The position numbers and the translations under genes were made by a program. From Druceiella hillmani (Eukaryota > Arthropoda > Insecta > Lepidoptera > Hepialidae), in NCBI GenBank assembly GCA_039881145.1, contig JAYKKI010000007.1, positions 40,257,001 through 40,321,000 on the forward strand: DNA of 64,000 bases, in the 5' to 3' direction. This document shows positions 38,549 to 49,951 of the stretch, piece by piece. Within the stretch, counting starts at the first letter, position 1. Each line of letters begins with the position of its first letter. The notes beneath the pieces were generated by a model. That model was not told the origin of the DNA. It saw only the letters and a list, made by a program, of their open reading frames with translations, and ran no database searches.

Positions 38549-38821
38549 GGTAATTCCTTTCGCAACTCTTTAAATTAGACCATCCTTATCAGACATTGAT
38601 AAATGTTTATGCATGCGAAAAAAATGTAGCGAATATCGTTAAGTGCACAATCGAATCGTGTGATGGACTGCGTTGATTATAGCAATATAGGTAATTCCCT
38701 TCGCAACTCTTTAAATTACACCATCCTTATCAGACACTGATAAATGTTTACGCAAGCAAAAAAAATGTAGCGAATATTGTTAAGTGCACTTGATGGACTA
38801 CGTTGATTATAGCAATATAGT
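38549..38821. repeat. Tandem duplication, about 142 bp
   Basis: GGTAATTCC(T/C)TTCGCAACTC starts at 38549 and about 38690, and each copy ends GATTATAGCAATATAG. The second copy has a small internal deletion. Confidence 0.9.
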
Positions 38822-38967
38822 ATTTGACATTTGTTTTTTTTCTGTCAACAAAGTAAATAAATCATTTGCTATGTTTGCAAATTGAATTTATAAATGTTAA
38901 TAGTAAGCGTTATGTTTGTTTATGTAAATGATATTTTATGTTTGCAAATTAAATTTAGACATAAATA

Positions 38968-39324
38968 GGGTAGTTGACTCATCCCAAATTTTGATATTTT
39001 TTACAATATTGTGAAATATAAGTTAATTAAAAACCAGTCTTAAAAAAATTCAAAAATTTATTGAAAAATAAGCAAGTTATAGGCTTCGAAATTTGAAGAC
39101 ATTGGCAGATTTGGATATATCCCTGTCTCTTTCCCTCTTGTAGGATACAATGTGCAATATCAAAAATAATCTCACAACATAGTATTGCTGTCCTTATCGA
39201 AAGGTAAATTTAAACTTTTATAACTCCGCCAATTTTTAAGATTAGTAAAACATGTTTTCGCTCTTCATTAGTTTGTACCTTTTAATTATGATTAACGAAA
39301 TAAAAAAAAATTAGTCATATACCC
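38968..39324. mobile_element. Short-TIR MITE, copy 2 (357 bp)
   Basis: Ends GGGTAGTTGACTCAT and, reversed, GGGTATATGACTAAT. It aligns along its whole length with 14934-15293, in the same orientation. It has no coding capacity. Confidence 0.75.
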
Positions 39325-40339
39325 AATTCAATAAATCGTACTTCGTTGTCTCGGACGCTGATTTTCTGATTTTCAATAAGCAACCTGATATCTGTAACTT
39401 AATTTTGTGAACTTTAGTCATCCCTAGTCATTGACTGAATACCTTATTCACATTCTGAAATTTTCCAAAGACCAGAGCCTAGCAGACATTACACTAATTA
39501 CTACCTTATATCATCGCAATTTCGCGGTCTCGCGTGACGACATACGCTGGCAAATTCAATTTATTAGGTACACCGAGGCACGTAGTAAAAATATACAATT
39601 TTTACAACTTCCACCGCACGCGGCCAATCAATCAAGAGCGCTTATTCGCACGCCATTCCCGCATTACATTCCCGTCAGCGCGTCCATTCATTTACGCGAA
39701 TAGCCAGTTGGCAGTAATAAACACTCCTTTATGATGATTCTGCAAAAGAAAATATTGTTACTAATCATGATACTTTCTTCAGTTTTCCGCTTTGGGCAGT
39801 TTTTCTTGATCTTGTTCTATATGGTAACAGTGAATACACGAGAATTTAATAGGTGTATTGTATACACAATAAGTAGTGTGCCCAATCTGATTAATTAAAT
39901 GAACTCAGCATTTTATATTTTGTCTTTGCCCGAATTTGATCCTGTGGTAATCAACAACGGTTTTCTTGAAATAGATTGTGTGCGGATAAGATAAATGTAA
40001 AGTGATAAAAATCAACAGAAAAAGAAAAGGAAAAGGTGCTGATACGAGTGTAAATAGGTTATTACATGACATAAATTGTATGTGGGAAAAGACTTACGGT
40101 GTGTGATACGACAAGAAAATAGAGTGAAAATTTTGCATATTGCGCAAAAATCTTAGAAAAATGAGTATGTGTTATAGAGTGAAGAAAATTATCAAATACG
40201 ATGTGCCTATGCGTCCGTAAAGATCCCTACAACAGACAAATAAATTTCGCTTATTCTGTGTAAGTAAGAAGCTAAAGAATTATTTTTTCCCTATTTTTGT
40301 GTTAATACTTTTATAGAAGTAACTAAAAAATAACTAAAA
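39325..40339. other. No gene; possible untranslated or regulatory sequence
   Basis: At 39430-39740 two overlapping frames (90 and 66 codons) lie in balanced-composition unique DNA without a recognisable domain. At 40257-40266 TGTGTAAGTAAG is a good donor preceded by A/G-rich sequence of 5'-UTR character. Neither is strong enough to call a gene. Confidence 0.4.
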
Positions 40340-41380
40340 ATAAATGTCAATATAACCTATCGAGTTTGGACTCATTTTACTTGTCTTAAAGAGTCCTTTG
40401 ATTACAAATTATAACCGGATGGATCTGATATTGAAGATAAATGGTGGTCATGGGAATTTCTCAATAGCTAACAGTAAACCTGTCGAGTTTGGACTCATTT
40501 GACTTGTCTTAAAGAGTCCTTTGGTTACAAATTATAACCGGATGGATCTGATATTGAAGATAAAAGGTGGTCATGGGAATTTCTAAATAGCTAATAGTAA
40601 ACCTGTCAAGTTTGGACTCATTTGACTTGTCTTAAAAAGTCCTTTGGTTACAAATTATAACCGGACGGATCTGATATTGAAGATAAAAGGTGGTCATGGA
40701 AATTTCTCAATAGCTACCCGTAAAATTGTCGAGTTTGGACTCATTTGACTTGTCTTAAAGAGTTCTTTGGTTACATATTATAACCATATTGAAGATTCAT
40801 ATTGAAGATAAAAGGTGGTCATGGGAATTTCTCAATAGGTAACAGTAAACCCGTCAAGTTTGGACTCATTTGACTTGTCTTAAAAAGTCCTTTGCTTACA
40901 AATTATAACCAGATGGATTTGATATTGAAGATAAAAGGTGGTCATGGGAATTTCTCAATGGCTAACAGTAGTAAACCTGTTTAGTTACATATTATGACCG
41001 GAAGGATCCGATATTGAAAATAAAAGGTGGTCATGGGAATTTCTCAATAGCTACCAGTAAACCTGTCGAGTTTGGACTCATTTGACTTGTCTTAAAGAGT
41101 CCTTTGGTTACATATTATAACCGGAAGGATCTGATATTGAAGATAAAAGGTGGTCATGGGAATTTCTCAATGGCTAACAGTAGTAAACCTGTTTGGTTAC
41201 ATATTATAACCGGATGGACCTTATATTGAAGATAAAATTTGTCAATAGCGAAGGGAATTTCTCAATAGCAAACAATAAAAAAATCGAGTTTTACCTTGTT
41301 TTTTCGAGTTTTACCATTCTCAGTAAGACCTTTGGTTACACATTGTCACCAGGCGGATCTGATGGCGCTTTTAATTTTTT
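40340..41380. repeat. 123-bp minisatellite, about eight units
   Basis: CGAGTTTGGACTCATTT or close variants recur at 40361, 40484, 40607, 40730, 40855 and 41068, and truncated units begin near 40975 and 41185. Each unit carries GGTGGTCATGGGAATTTCTC. The period is exactly 123 bp early in the array, and frames are broken. The last unit fades out near 41370. Confidence 0.92.
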
Positions 41381-42080
41381 TAAACTATAAATTTTATTTA
41401 TTATCACCTAATGCCCTCAGTCAGTATAGATGAAGGGATTTAAAGAAAGTATATTGCCAAATTTATATTCCACTCTTTAAAGTTAACTACTTTACTTTAT
41501 TAGAACTCATTCCAAGTAATTTTGATTTCCTTCATTGCTCATCCTATTTGTTAGTTATTTTCTTTGGTATCATAAGAAGATCAGTTGTAAGGCAGTCATT
41601 TTACTCAGCCCTTGAGAATGCGGCTTTGTTAATGACCTTTATACAGGTACACAAACGTTTTCATTTGTTCATGTTTACACTACTCGCCAGCCCACGGTTG
41701 CGGTTCCTACAAACTAATAAGTATCTATTTCATATCGCCCTCTCATATTTTAATAAATAAACATAATCTATCCTATACTTCAAGTCGTGACCGTATGATA
41801 CTTTGATGACGGGATTTACCACAATGTATTTTATCCATCGGTACTTACATGCACTTTTTCAAGTACAAAATTAAGCTATAAGAAACCAGTACCTAATTAT
41901 ATTTTTATTAAGAATTGTAACAGTATAAAATCGACGGAATTTTAAAATTCTAGTACCCTTTAGTAATATACAAATATCATAATGATAATATAAATGTTTT
42001 TAACATAATATTCCATACGAATACGGCTAAGCGTTTCATTATAAAGTTTTAAATAAACTAACGCAAATATAATTTTTTTA
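41381..42080. other. No gene seen
   Basis: AT-rich. The 70-codon frame at 41548-41760 shows no domain. Confidence 0.5.
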
Positions 42081-42360
42081 TATAAACTAGTGGTCGCCCA
42101 GTGGTCGGCACTCGACCGTAATTCATTAAAATTTTAAGTTTGAACTTTAGTGAGTTCTTTTGTCAACGTACGTAAATAATGCATCTTTTAATGTATTTAT
42201 AATATATAATTTAATATATTTGTAACACATATTATATATAAATTTTAGCTTTCTGCATTCCTTCTCCATATAAACTTTAACTATATTAAATCGCACTCCC
42301 CCGTGTGCGCAATAAACTTACAAATGGATACAAAGTTTTCTCTCCACGTATTTATCTATT
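42081..42360. mobile_element. Possible fragment of a dispersed lepidopteran repeat
   Basis: ACTAGTGGTCGCCCAGTGGT, followed by TTTAAGTTTGAACTTTAGTG and GTCAACGTACGTAAATAATG, matches in pattern a repeat I recall from moth and butterfly genomes. No ends can be set from the sequence alone. Confidence 0.3.
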
Positions 42361-42716
42361 GATTATTTGATATCCCTCTGGAATAATTCAATTTTCAAAC
42401 TACTCGTAGTATTAATTTGAATCTAATGGTGATGTAACTTTGCATCGATTAATATATTTCACTAAATGTTTTCTCGATTTCTAGACTACAACTAAACTTT
42501 ACATTGATTAACATTAAGTTGTGTAGAGTTTCAGGGCTTTTTCGGGTTCTCTAGAAACACGGGGATTCTTCAGAACTTCAGAGCTTTTAGATTCTTCAAG
42601 ATTGTTAGACCTATGTGACTGAAATCTTGTAAGAATATGCTTAAATGGTGATACAAATTAGTAAACTTATACTCCCATTGGAAACTATCTTTTTTTATTC
42701 CACGTGTGACATACAC
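42361..42716. other. No gene seen
   Basis: AT-rich linker up to the next palindromic element. Confidence 0.6.
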
Positions 42717-43005
42717 TGTTGAATATATTTGGCGTTAATTTAAGCGTAATAGAAATTCATTATTCACAATTAAATAAAACTACGTGATATAATATTATTT
42801 CTACTTTCTTTAAGTTCTTTACCACGATCTCAGTTTCATTGTATTACAACATCTTCAGGTGGGCTATTAGCAAAGATCAGGTGGGCTATTAGCAATCTTT
42901 GCTAATAGCCCACCTGAAGATGTTGTAATACAATGAAACCTAGGTCGTGGTAAAGAAATTAAAGAAAGTAAAAATAATACTACATCACGTAGTTTCATTT
43001 AATTG
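42717..43005 (-). mobile_element. Hammerhead-bearing palindromic element, copy 4 (tail on the left)
   Basis: The tail (TTGAATATATTTGGCGTTAA) leads on the left, opposite to copies 1, 2 and 5, so this copy is inverted. ACATACAC flanks both sides (42709-42716 and 43007-43014), a probable 8-bp target-site duplication. The centre contains a doubled GGTGGGCTATTAGCAA. The right arm has a plus-strand hammerhead (42910-42950). The left, minus-strand one (42822-42862) keeps the core but has a ruined stem III (ACTGAGAT). Confidence 0.85.
42910..42950 (+). ncRNA. Hammerhead ribozyme motif (copy 4, right arm)
   Basis: CCAC, CTGAAGA, T, GTTGT-AAT-ACAAT, GAAA, palindromic ACCTAGGT, cleavage after C42946, GTGG. 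The only change is a G-U instead of G-C pair closing stem II next to the core. Confidence 0.65.
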
Positions 43006-43837
43006 AACATACACACTATATTATAATACAAGTAAAATAGTACCATTATAGGTAGACTTATGATGAAGAGAAAAAAATTCTTAAAAAAATTTGTTTTGCC
43101 GACGTGAACTTTTTCCTCTCGTAGTCCTTACTACCCTATTAGTTTATATACTATATACAAGACACAAGTTACAAAAATAGTTTCTACAAATACACTTTTC
43201 TGTTGGTATAAAAAATTACTTAATTTTCTTAATAATACTTTAACAATTATATTCCCAATATCAATAATATTAAAGCTTAGACAGCATATTTATTACAGTG
43301 CTTTATTTTTGTCTACTTTGTTACGACTCTTTTAAAAACAATCCTTAATAGAAATAATTTGGAAGGGAAACCAAAATGTTTATCAGATCTTCATAAACAT
43401 TATTTTCTTATATTGTTTTGGGCCTAGATATCATTAATTAAAGTTTTTCGTAACCACGTGAGTTTTGATTAATCATTGTAATATAGACCTTAAATATTTG
43501 ACTATATTTTCCCTTCTGCACAATCGAGTCTCACTGTCAAACGACCTGTTTTCTGTTAAATCTACAAAATAAAAAATGTTTTCTTACTGTACAGAATAAA
43601 AAATTATTTTGACTCGGTATCTTTCAAATTCCTTTGCCTATGTTGTGATAAATGACACACATTTTATACTTTTTATGTCTAAAAATACTGGCACTTACTT
43701 TATATACCAATAACCAATAGTCCTCCAGTTAAAACATAACCTTGTAAAATAAATATAAAAAATAACCTTCAACGATTCTTTGGAAATTGCTCGCTAATGT
43801 ACGAACACTGTATTTAAAACCTGTATATTTATTAAAC
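43006..43837. other. No gene seen
   Basis: AT-rich DNA without supportable features. Confidence 0.6.
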
Positions 43838-44110
43838 GATTCGAAACGTTCGAATCTGATTGGTCGCTTCCACCGCGCTGCTTGTCATCACATGTTTTGT
43901 CGTATTTAGCGGCGTATTATGTACCTCATTTTCCGTTAACATGAAACTGGGCACCAGTTGAGTCTTTCGAATTGCTGTTATGTACAATGACTAATATCCG
44001 TAGCACTGTTTACGTGAGTCGCGGTCCGGAACGCTAACAATGCGCCTACGGATCGTGTGAATGAAAGTTGGAACTGTATTTGTGGCCGTTGTCATTCTTA
44101 TTTTGATTTT
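43838..44110. promoter_or_regulatory. GC-richer island, possible regulatory DNA
   Basis: It begins with the perfect inverted repeat GATTCGAA-ACG-TTCGAATC (43838-43856), followed by an ATTGG (CCAAT) box, CCACCGCGCTGC and GTGAGTCGCGGTCCGG. Non-repetitive, no frame. It could be a promoter, enhancer or first exon; this is inference from composition. Confidence 0.25.
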
Positions 44111-45279
44111 CATCGATTCCTTTTATAATTACCTACTTAATTTTCTTGTAATTTTCTAGTAATTTTATTTACATAAACCTCTAAACAATATTAATTAATA
44201 CAACGTACTTTTTTACTCAGTTTTTGTAATTAAAATCTCGACAGTTCTGTTAGCAAACATTACATTCTTAAAATAATGCTAACTTATACACACCGTCATT
44301 CCAGAGACTCGTGTTTTTTAATTTTTTTACTGTGGAAAATAAAACAAAAAAACAGCGATTGGCCTGAAAAGTAAGCCGTTGCAAGCAGTATTAGGAACTA
44401 ATCCTAAGATTAAGTAAAGTATTAGGAACTAATCCTATGAACAGCAACTTTCATGACAAGTTGATTTTAACGTGTTTAAAGAGGTTCATAAATATTTGGC
44501 ACATAAAGTTACCATCCGACAATTTGTTAGATATTTATTACGTAATTTCGATTGTATGTGGAAATTTAACCTTACTCTGAAACTGTGGTGTTATTACAAA
44601 TAAACTTACTAACAATTCTTCGACATTAATTTTCTCTTATATATACAATTAATTTTCATTCGTGCGTTGCACATCCTCTCCGTACCAATGGGAATTAATT
44701 AGTTATGTGTATTAACGTTGACAATTTTCATTTCAAAGTGGATTCTGTCACATATCCTCCAGTTTCTTTCACTTTTATTGTACTTGCATTTGTACTCAAA
44801 ACATAAAAAGATGACGCAACGATTTTTTTTGTTATATTTTCAAATTTTCCATAATATCCAACAAAATGAGGGTTGAAAACAAAAATAAATTAGTCACTCT
44901 TTGTAATCCCAATTTTATCATTAAAATTACCGATTCAGGTTTTTATACTCAACCTCTCTTTTATTATCAAGTTTATTTAACATTTCATTATATCAATTAT
45001 ATTCAACACTACATTACACTATTTCTGAGAATGATAGAAACAGTTTTTTTCTGATAAATTAACTGTGGCAGACAGATGAAAAAAATACACCCTATTTCAT
45101 TTTAAATTATTTTGTATTTTATTTCAAAGTATTTTGTGTGCCAATTTTGACGAAAAGAATAAAAGAAGTATTCCATGCATTGAATTTTTAAGGCTGTCTA
45201 ATGATGCTGTCGGGTGACTTATCGCCATCCGATCATTTTACTTTTTTATACTTCATTTCCAGTATTGCTATATATTATA
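44111..45279. other. No gene seen
   Basis: AT-rich. TATTAGGAACTAATCCTA occurs twice (about 44388 and 44420), each a small hairpin. Confidence 0.55.
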
Positions 45280-46078
45280 CTAGCTGTGCGGACGCTACTT
45301 CGTACACGAAGAATTCGATAAAAGGGAGTTGTAGTAATTTTTGTTTCTTTTTATTTTCTTGTCTCCCAAAACTCTATGAATATAAAGTTTACTAAAAACG
45401 CTAATAGATGATTTTAGTAGTACCATATCGTAATCTATCCATGAGCCTACAGTTTACTAAAAACGCTAATAGATCATTTTGACAACACCATATCGTAATC
45501 TATCCATGAGCCTACAGTTTACTAAAAACGCTAACAAGTGGTTTTCGCCTTGCTATGTCGTAATATATCAATGAATATAAAGTTTACTAAAAACGCTTAT
45601 AGATGGTTTTGGTAGTACCATATCTTAATATAGCCATTAGCGAAAAGTTTACTAAAAACGCTAATAGATGATTTCCACAGTATCATATCGAAATATATTT
45701 ATGAGCGTAAAGTTTACTAAAAACGGTTATAGATGGTTTTGGCAGTATCATATCTAAATATATTTATGAGCGTAAAGTTTACTAAAACCCTAATAGATAT
45801 CGTTGGCGGCACCAGTATCGTGATATTCACCAAGTCATAGTGTTTTTTTATGAATGTAATAATCAGTTGAAAGTTTTGTGTTACTCGAGGGTACAAACTA
45901 TTACCATACGCGTGATTGAAGAACAAATTAACACACATATAGACCGACAGATAGACAAAAATCCTAAAAACAGGTTTTCTGGCTTCTAATATCATTCTAT
46001 ACGCTGAATCAGTCACTCTTTTTAAAATATTTTCCATATACAGAATTCACTCTGTTACAATGTTATTATATGTATAGA
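45280..46078 (-). mobile_element. Non-autonomous Helitron with internal 65-bp repeats
   Basis: On the minus strand it starts TCTATACATATAATAA after an A (46078 downward) and ends in CTAG before a T (45280-45283), the A/TC...CTRR/T arrangement of Helitrons. It aligns end to end with the copy at 49471-49951, apart from the internal array. The 106-codon minus frame at its 5' part is not conserved in the other copies. It encodes no helicase. Confidence 0.75.
45380..45850. repeat. 65-bp tandem repeat inside the Helitron, seven units
   Basis: AGTTTACTAAAAACGCTAAT recurs at 45386, 45451, 45516, 45581, 45646, 45711 and 45776, an exact 65-bp spacing. Two diverged units are present in the opposite-strand Helitron near 49750-49850 and none in the short copy at 21902. 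Confidence 0.92.
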
Positions 46079-47267
46079 TTAATTTTGTGACTCATGTCAA
46101 GATATAAACAAAACATTTTTTAATTTTCGTAAATTGACTATTTGCCAATCATCGAAATCTATAGATCTACCTATTTCCTACTAATTTTAGATCTCTGAAT
46201 GTAAAGTTTACAAAAGTTTAAAAAAAAAGTAGTGTTTATGATAGTCCAAAACTACAATTACTTTAAGAGCTACAGGCCTGTGACAAATAGATCTACGCAG
46301 ACAAATTTCACCAAAAAGTGTTCTTCTTGCCTTTTAAAGTAAATATAAACTATATATGTGCATAGATGGCTGGCAATATTCCCTGTAAATAAAGTATTGG
46401 ACATAAGCCATATAGCGGTGGCAGAACATGATACTTTCACTAATGATCAAGTTGCATTCAACTTCTTTCTTTTCACTAACATACACCGTCTTCCAGAGAA
46501 AATCAGGTAGAACGGATTAGTCTAGATTTACGCGTAATAATTTGGGTTAGTTTTCCACTTGCTTTTAAATTTTCTGCCCTCTTACTACGCTTTTGTCAGC
46601 AACATTAAGTTAATATTACGCTTAATTATCGAACTCAACCAAATTTTCGCACGAAAATATTTCTATATATGTTTTAGTTCCCACACTACTGACCTAACAG
46701 CCTAAGAGTCCTTCATTCCTGCTATTTCTTATTGGGTAGCTGTCAGGTTCATGCTTCGGTTAATTGATTAATAATTATGACGTAATTAGTTTTCCGTACA
46801 AAATAAGGAAAAACGAAGCACATGTGTTCTTAACGCGGTTTCTCGTATGTTTCTTCCGAATGGCTTTATTTAGAAACCTAATTTGCACTTACGCGGGGCA
46901 GATTGGAAATAAAGGCAATTTTTGGGAAAATACTAGTCGTATCTTAGCGACCATAAACAGCAATTTATAATGGCTATGCCAAAAAAAATCCCCGAAGTAG
47001 GGTAAATAGCGATATTGGGGTGTCAAGCGGAAAAACCTGAAACAGCAAACTGTCCTCCAGCAAAGATTCTACATTCGTGTAATATGGTGGTCAATTTGTT
47101 TGAGTAACGTATCTCCACCCCCTACTAGCTAAACCGCTATTTTTTAATATCTGAGTGTATGCAATCAAATTAAAATAAAAATTGTCACAGCTAAGTAGGC
47201 TAGTTTACTATTAATAACCGAGTAACAGTCGAGACTTATATCATGTGGTTGGGTCTGTAAAAAGTTC
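46079..47267. other. No gene seen
   Basis: AT-rich unique DNA. The 68-codon frame at 46764-46970 shows no domain. Confidence 0.55.
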
Positions 47268-47641
47268 ATGGAGACTCCACAGAAGTGACTTAAATCCACT
47301 GTAGAAATAACTTTTTATTTTAAAATGAATATTTATCATGTCTGTAAAAGATGTACTAAGCAACATATTTATACATTTGCGTGGGGAAAAATAGGAGACT
47401 CCATAGAAGTGACTTAAATCCACTGTAGAAATAACTTTTTATTTTAAAATGAATATTTATCATGTATGTAAAAGATATACTAAGCAACATATTTATACAT
47501 TTGCGTGGGGAAAAATAGGAGACTACATAAAAGTTACTTAAGTCCACTGTAGAAATAACTTTTTATTTTAAAATGAATATTTACCATGTCTGTAAAAGAT
47601 ATACTAAGCAACACATTTATACATTTGCGTGGGGAAAAATA
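47268..47641. repeat. 124-bp tandem repeat, three copies
   Basis: GGAGACT(C/A)CA(T/C)A starts at about 47270, 47394 and 47518. Each unit ends with GCGTGGGGAAAAATAG except where the array begins. The copies differ at few sites. The two 60-codon minus frames here are repeat by-products. Confidence 0.92.
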
Positions 47642-48298
47642 GTGTTATTTAAATGTACACCATATTTTACGTATGTAAAATATATAGTAGGCGATATATT
47701 AACGTTGTAAAAAATTATTATTTGTTAATAGTTTAATAGAAATATTACGTACTCTTAAATATTTGTAAGTACCTAAATGTGTACTGAGCCGTCGTAGTGC
47801 GAGTTCTGCTCATTCTTGACAGTTTTTTATCTATTTTATTCTGACCTGTCATTCAGTATTCCAATAATGTAAAAATATTTTTTGTGGTATGACTAGTATT
47901 TGCATTTATACTTGATTTTACTTCAACAATAAATTAGACGGTCCTTTCAGGCTTCAAAGTGGTAGCTATTGAACAATTTTGTTTTACAATTACAGAGGAT
48001 CAACTATCAAATCAAATCATTTTGAATACCCTTTATATATTTTGTCGTTCTATTTCTTATAATATCATTCTGATTGTCAAACATATTTGAAATAAGTGAA
48101 GTGTTCTCGGAACTGAATGCGGGAGATTTGGGTCTCCGGAGTTAAGACTTGTCGTTTGACCTTGTTGTAAATGATTTTTCCTATTTTCAGTTTCGGTGTT
48201 AAGGATCCACAGATACACTCTAAAATTTATTTTTATTGAAGCTAATAAAATCATCTAATTTAATTAAAAAAAATAAGTAATATTTCTATAGAGTTATC
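47642..48298. other. No gene seen
   Basis: AT-rich, no supportable feature. Confidence 0.55.
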
Positions 48299-48306
48299 TT
48301 CTAGAT

Positions 48307-48686
48307 CAGTGATATCCAACCTTTTTTGCGCCGTGTCCCCCGCATTTTAAAAAATATATTCATGTCCCACTTCTAATTTATTTTTCATTGTTACAATAAA
48401 AAAATACATCATTTTCAGGACATTTACTTCTTAATTACGAGCATAATTAAATAAATTAAAACTTTGATTTTCATTCCTAAACATAATTAAGTATAATTAA
48501 ATAATAACATTTTATTAACGTGATGTTTGCGCCTGCATGCGACTGAATGTATTATTGAATAGATTTAAGACTTCAGATGGTTCTTTCTTTAGAATATCAG
48601 AATACACCTCTTCCTTATGATTTCTTCCTCCCATATGATCTCTTACGCTGTGCTAGGGAGCTCGCTCCACTCGTTGGGAAATCCTG
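48307..48686. mobile_element. hAT-like non-autonomous element
   Basis: The left end CAGTGATATCCAACC and, reversed, the right end CAGGATTTCCCAACG both resemble hAT termini of the CAGTGGTTCCCAACC type. Flanks TTCTAGAT (48299-48306) and TTTTAGTT (48687-48694) match at 6 of 8 positions, as a decayed 8-bp target-site duplication would. Length is 380 bp, with no transposase frame. Confidence 0.5.
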
Positions 48687-48769
48687 TTTTAGTTCTTGTA
48701 AAATCCTTATTTCGATTCAAGGTTGAACTTAGCACTTTGCTCTCCGACTGAACTTACTTCGCTAGGCTA

Positions 48770-48985
48770 CAACCATTACAATTAATCTGCCAACTGAATC
48801 ATGTGCTCGAAGCACGTGATTCAGTTAAGTCGGCTGGCACGCGATAAATGACGGTTCCGAGCGCCTTCATTAGACCAATCGTCGCGGCGACGGCTCCGCT
48901 ATTGGCTGTAATGAGCTGGGACGCGTGCCCGCCGCGCCGGCTGGCTTTGTTCCGTCACCGTGCCGTGTGTGTTATATACCTAAGA
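48770..48985. promoter_or_regulatory. CpG-rich island with a hairpin at its edge
   Basis: The most GC-rich unique stretch in the window (TCGTCGCGGCGACGGCTCCG, ACGCGTGCCCGCCGCGCCGG). TGAATCATGTGCT against AGCACGTGATTCA (about 48795-48823) forms a hairpin at the left. It also carries ATTGG boxes and a TATATA at 48973. It could be a promoter or first-exon region; no frame supports coding. Confidence 0.3.
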
Positions 48986-49133
48986 CAATAGCGGTATTTA
49001 TTTTTTTCACTTTTCGACTCTCATAGTATTAGCGAATGAAAGCAAAGAGTAAACTCAGTACTTTCTTCAATGGTTCCAAAATATGCGATAGTTTACCAGT
49101 TATATATTGCATAATTCGGTACCATAGTAGACT

Positions 49134-49434
49134 CTAATTAAAACGAAGCCAATGTGAAGTTTGTTACTATTCTAATGTTTTACGAAGTAGTCTCTATTAC
49201 AACTGGTAAACTTATAAGAATTTTGTAAACCAAGACTAAAATAACATGACTTCTGAATGTCTGTAGAATGGTAGATCTTAAATTATTATGCGAATTTAAG
49301 ATCTATCATTCTACAGTCATTTAGTAGTCATGTTGTTTCAGTCCTACAAAATTATTGTAAGTTTACCAGTTGTAAGACTACTTCGTAAAACATTAGAATA
49401 GTAACAAACTTCTCACTGGCTTCGTTTTTATTAA
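49134..49434. mobile_element. Foldback element with arms of about 145 bp
   Basis: The left arm from AAACGAAGCCAATGTGAAG runs to a centre at about 49283-49292. The right arm mirrors it to CTTCTCACTGGCTTCGTTTT. Shared blocks include TTTGTTACTATTCTAATG, AACTGGTAAACTTA and GTAGAATGGTAGATCTTAA. Arm identity is about 90 percent by eye. There is no coding capacity and no clear target-site duplication. It ends about 35 bp before a Helitron. Confidence 0.85.
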
Positions 49435-49470
49435 CGTAACAACTTTCAATGTCAGCCCGTAAAGATCTTA

Positions 49471-49951
49471 CCTATACATGAAATAAAATTGTAACAGTAA
49501 ATTCTGTGCATGGGAAATATTTTCAAAAGAGCGATTGCTTTAACATATAAAATAGATGTTAGATGCCAGAAAACCTGTTTTAGAATTTTTGTCTGTCTAT
49601 GTATTAATTTGGTATGGTAACAGTATGTTATGGTAACCCTCGGTAACAGTATGGTATGGTATTGGTATGGTAACCCTCGCGCAACATATATGATACGTTT
49701 ATCTTTATATATAAAAAATACCCTGACTTGGTGAATATTACTATATTGGTACTGCCAACGCCATCTGTTAGCGTTTTAGTAAACTTTATTTACATAGATA
49801 TATTACAATGTGGTATTGCTGAAGCCATCTATTATAGTTTTAAGTAATCTCTATACTCATGGAATTCTGAGAAAAAAAAAACACAAAAAAATTCCTAATA
49901 ACTTTTCTTATACCGAATTCGACGCTAACGTAGTCGCGTCAACACAGCTAG
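49471..49951 (+). mobile_element. Non-autonomous Helitron, opposite strand
   Basis: It starts CCTATACATGAAATAAAATT after an A (the 5' TC changed to CC) and ends CACAGCTAG before a T. It aligns with the reverse complement of 45280-46078, including ATTCTGTGCATGGGAAATAT, AGAAAACCTGTTTT and the GTCTGTCTATG run. It holds two diverged 65-bp units instead of seven and a local GGTATGGTAAC slippage array (49612-49680). Confidence 0.75.

Noticed and set aside
44655..44690. Inverted match between GCACATCCTCTCC here and GGAGAGGATGTGC at 17306
   Set aside because: A 13-14 base match between two places in 64 kb is expected by chance, and the flanks do not extend it.
47241..47547. Two near-identical 60-codon minus-strand frames
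   Set aside because: They are the same 124-bp tandem unit read twice.
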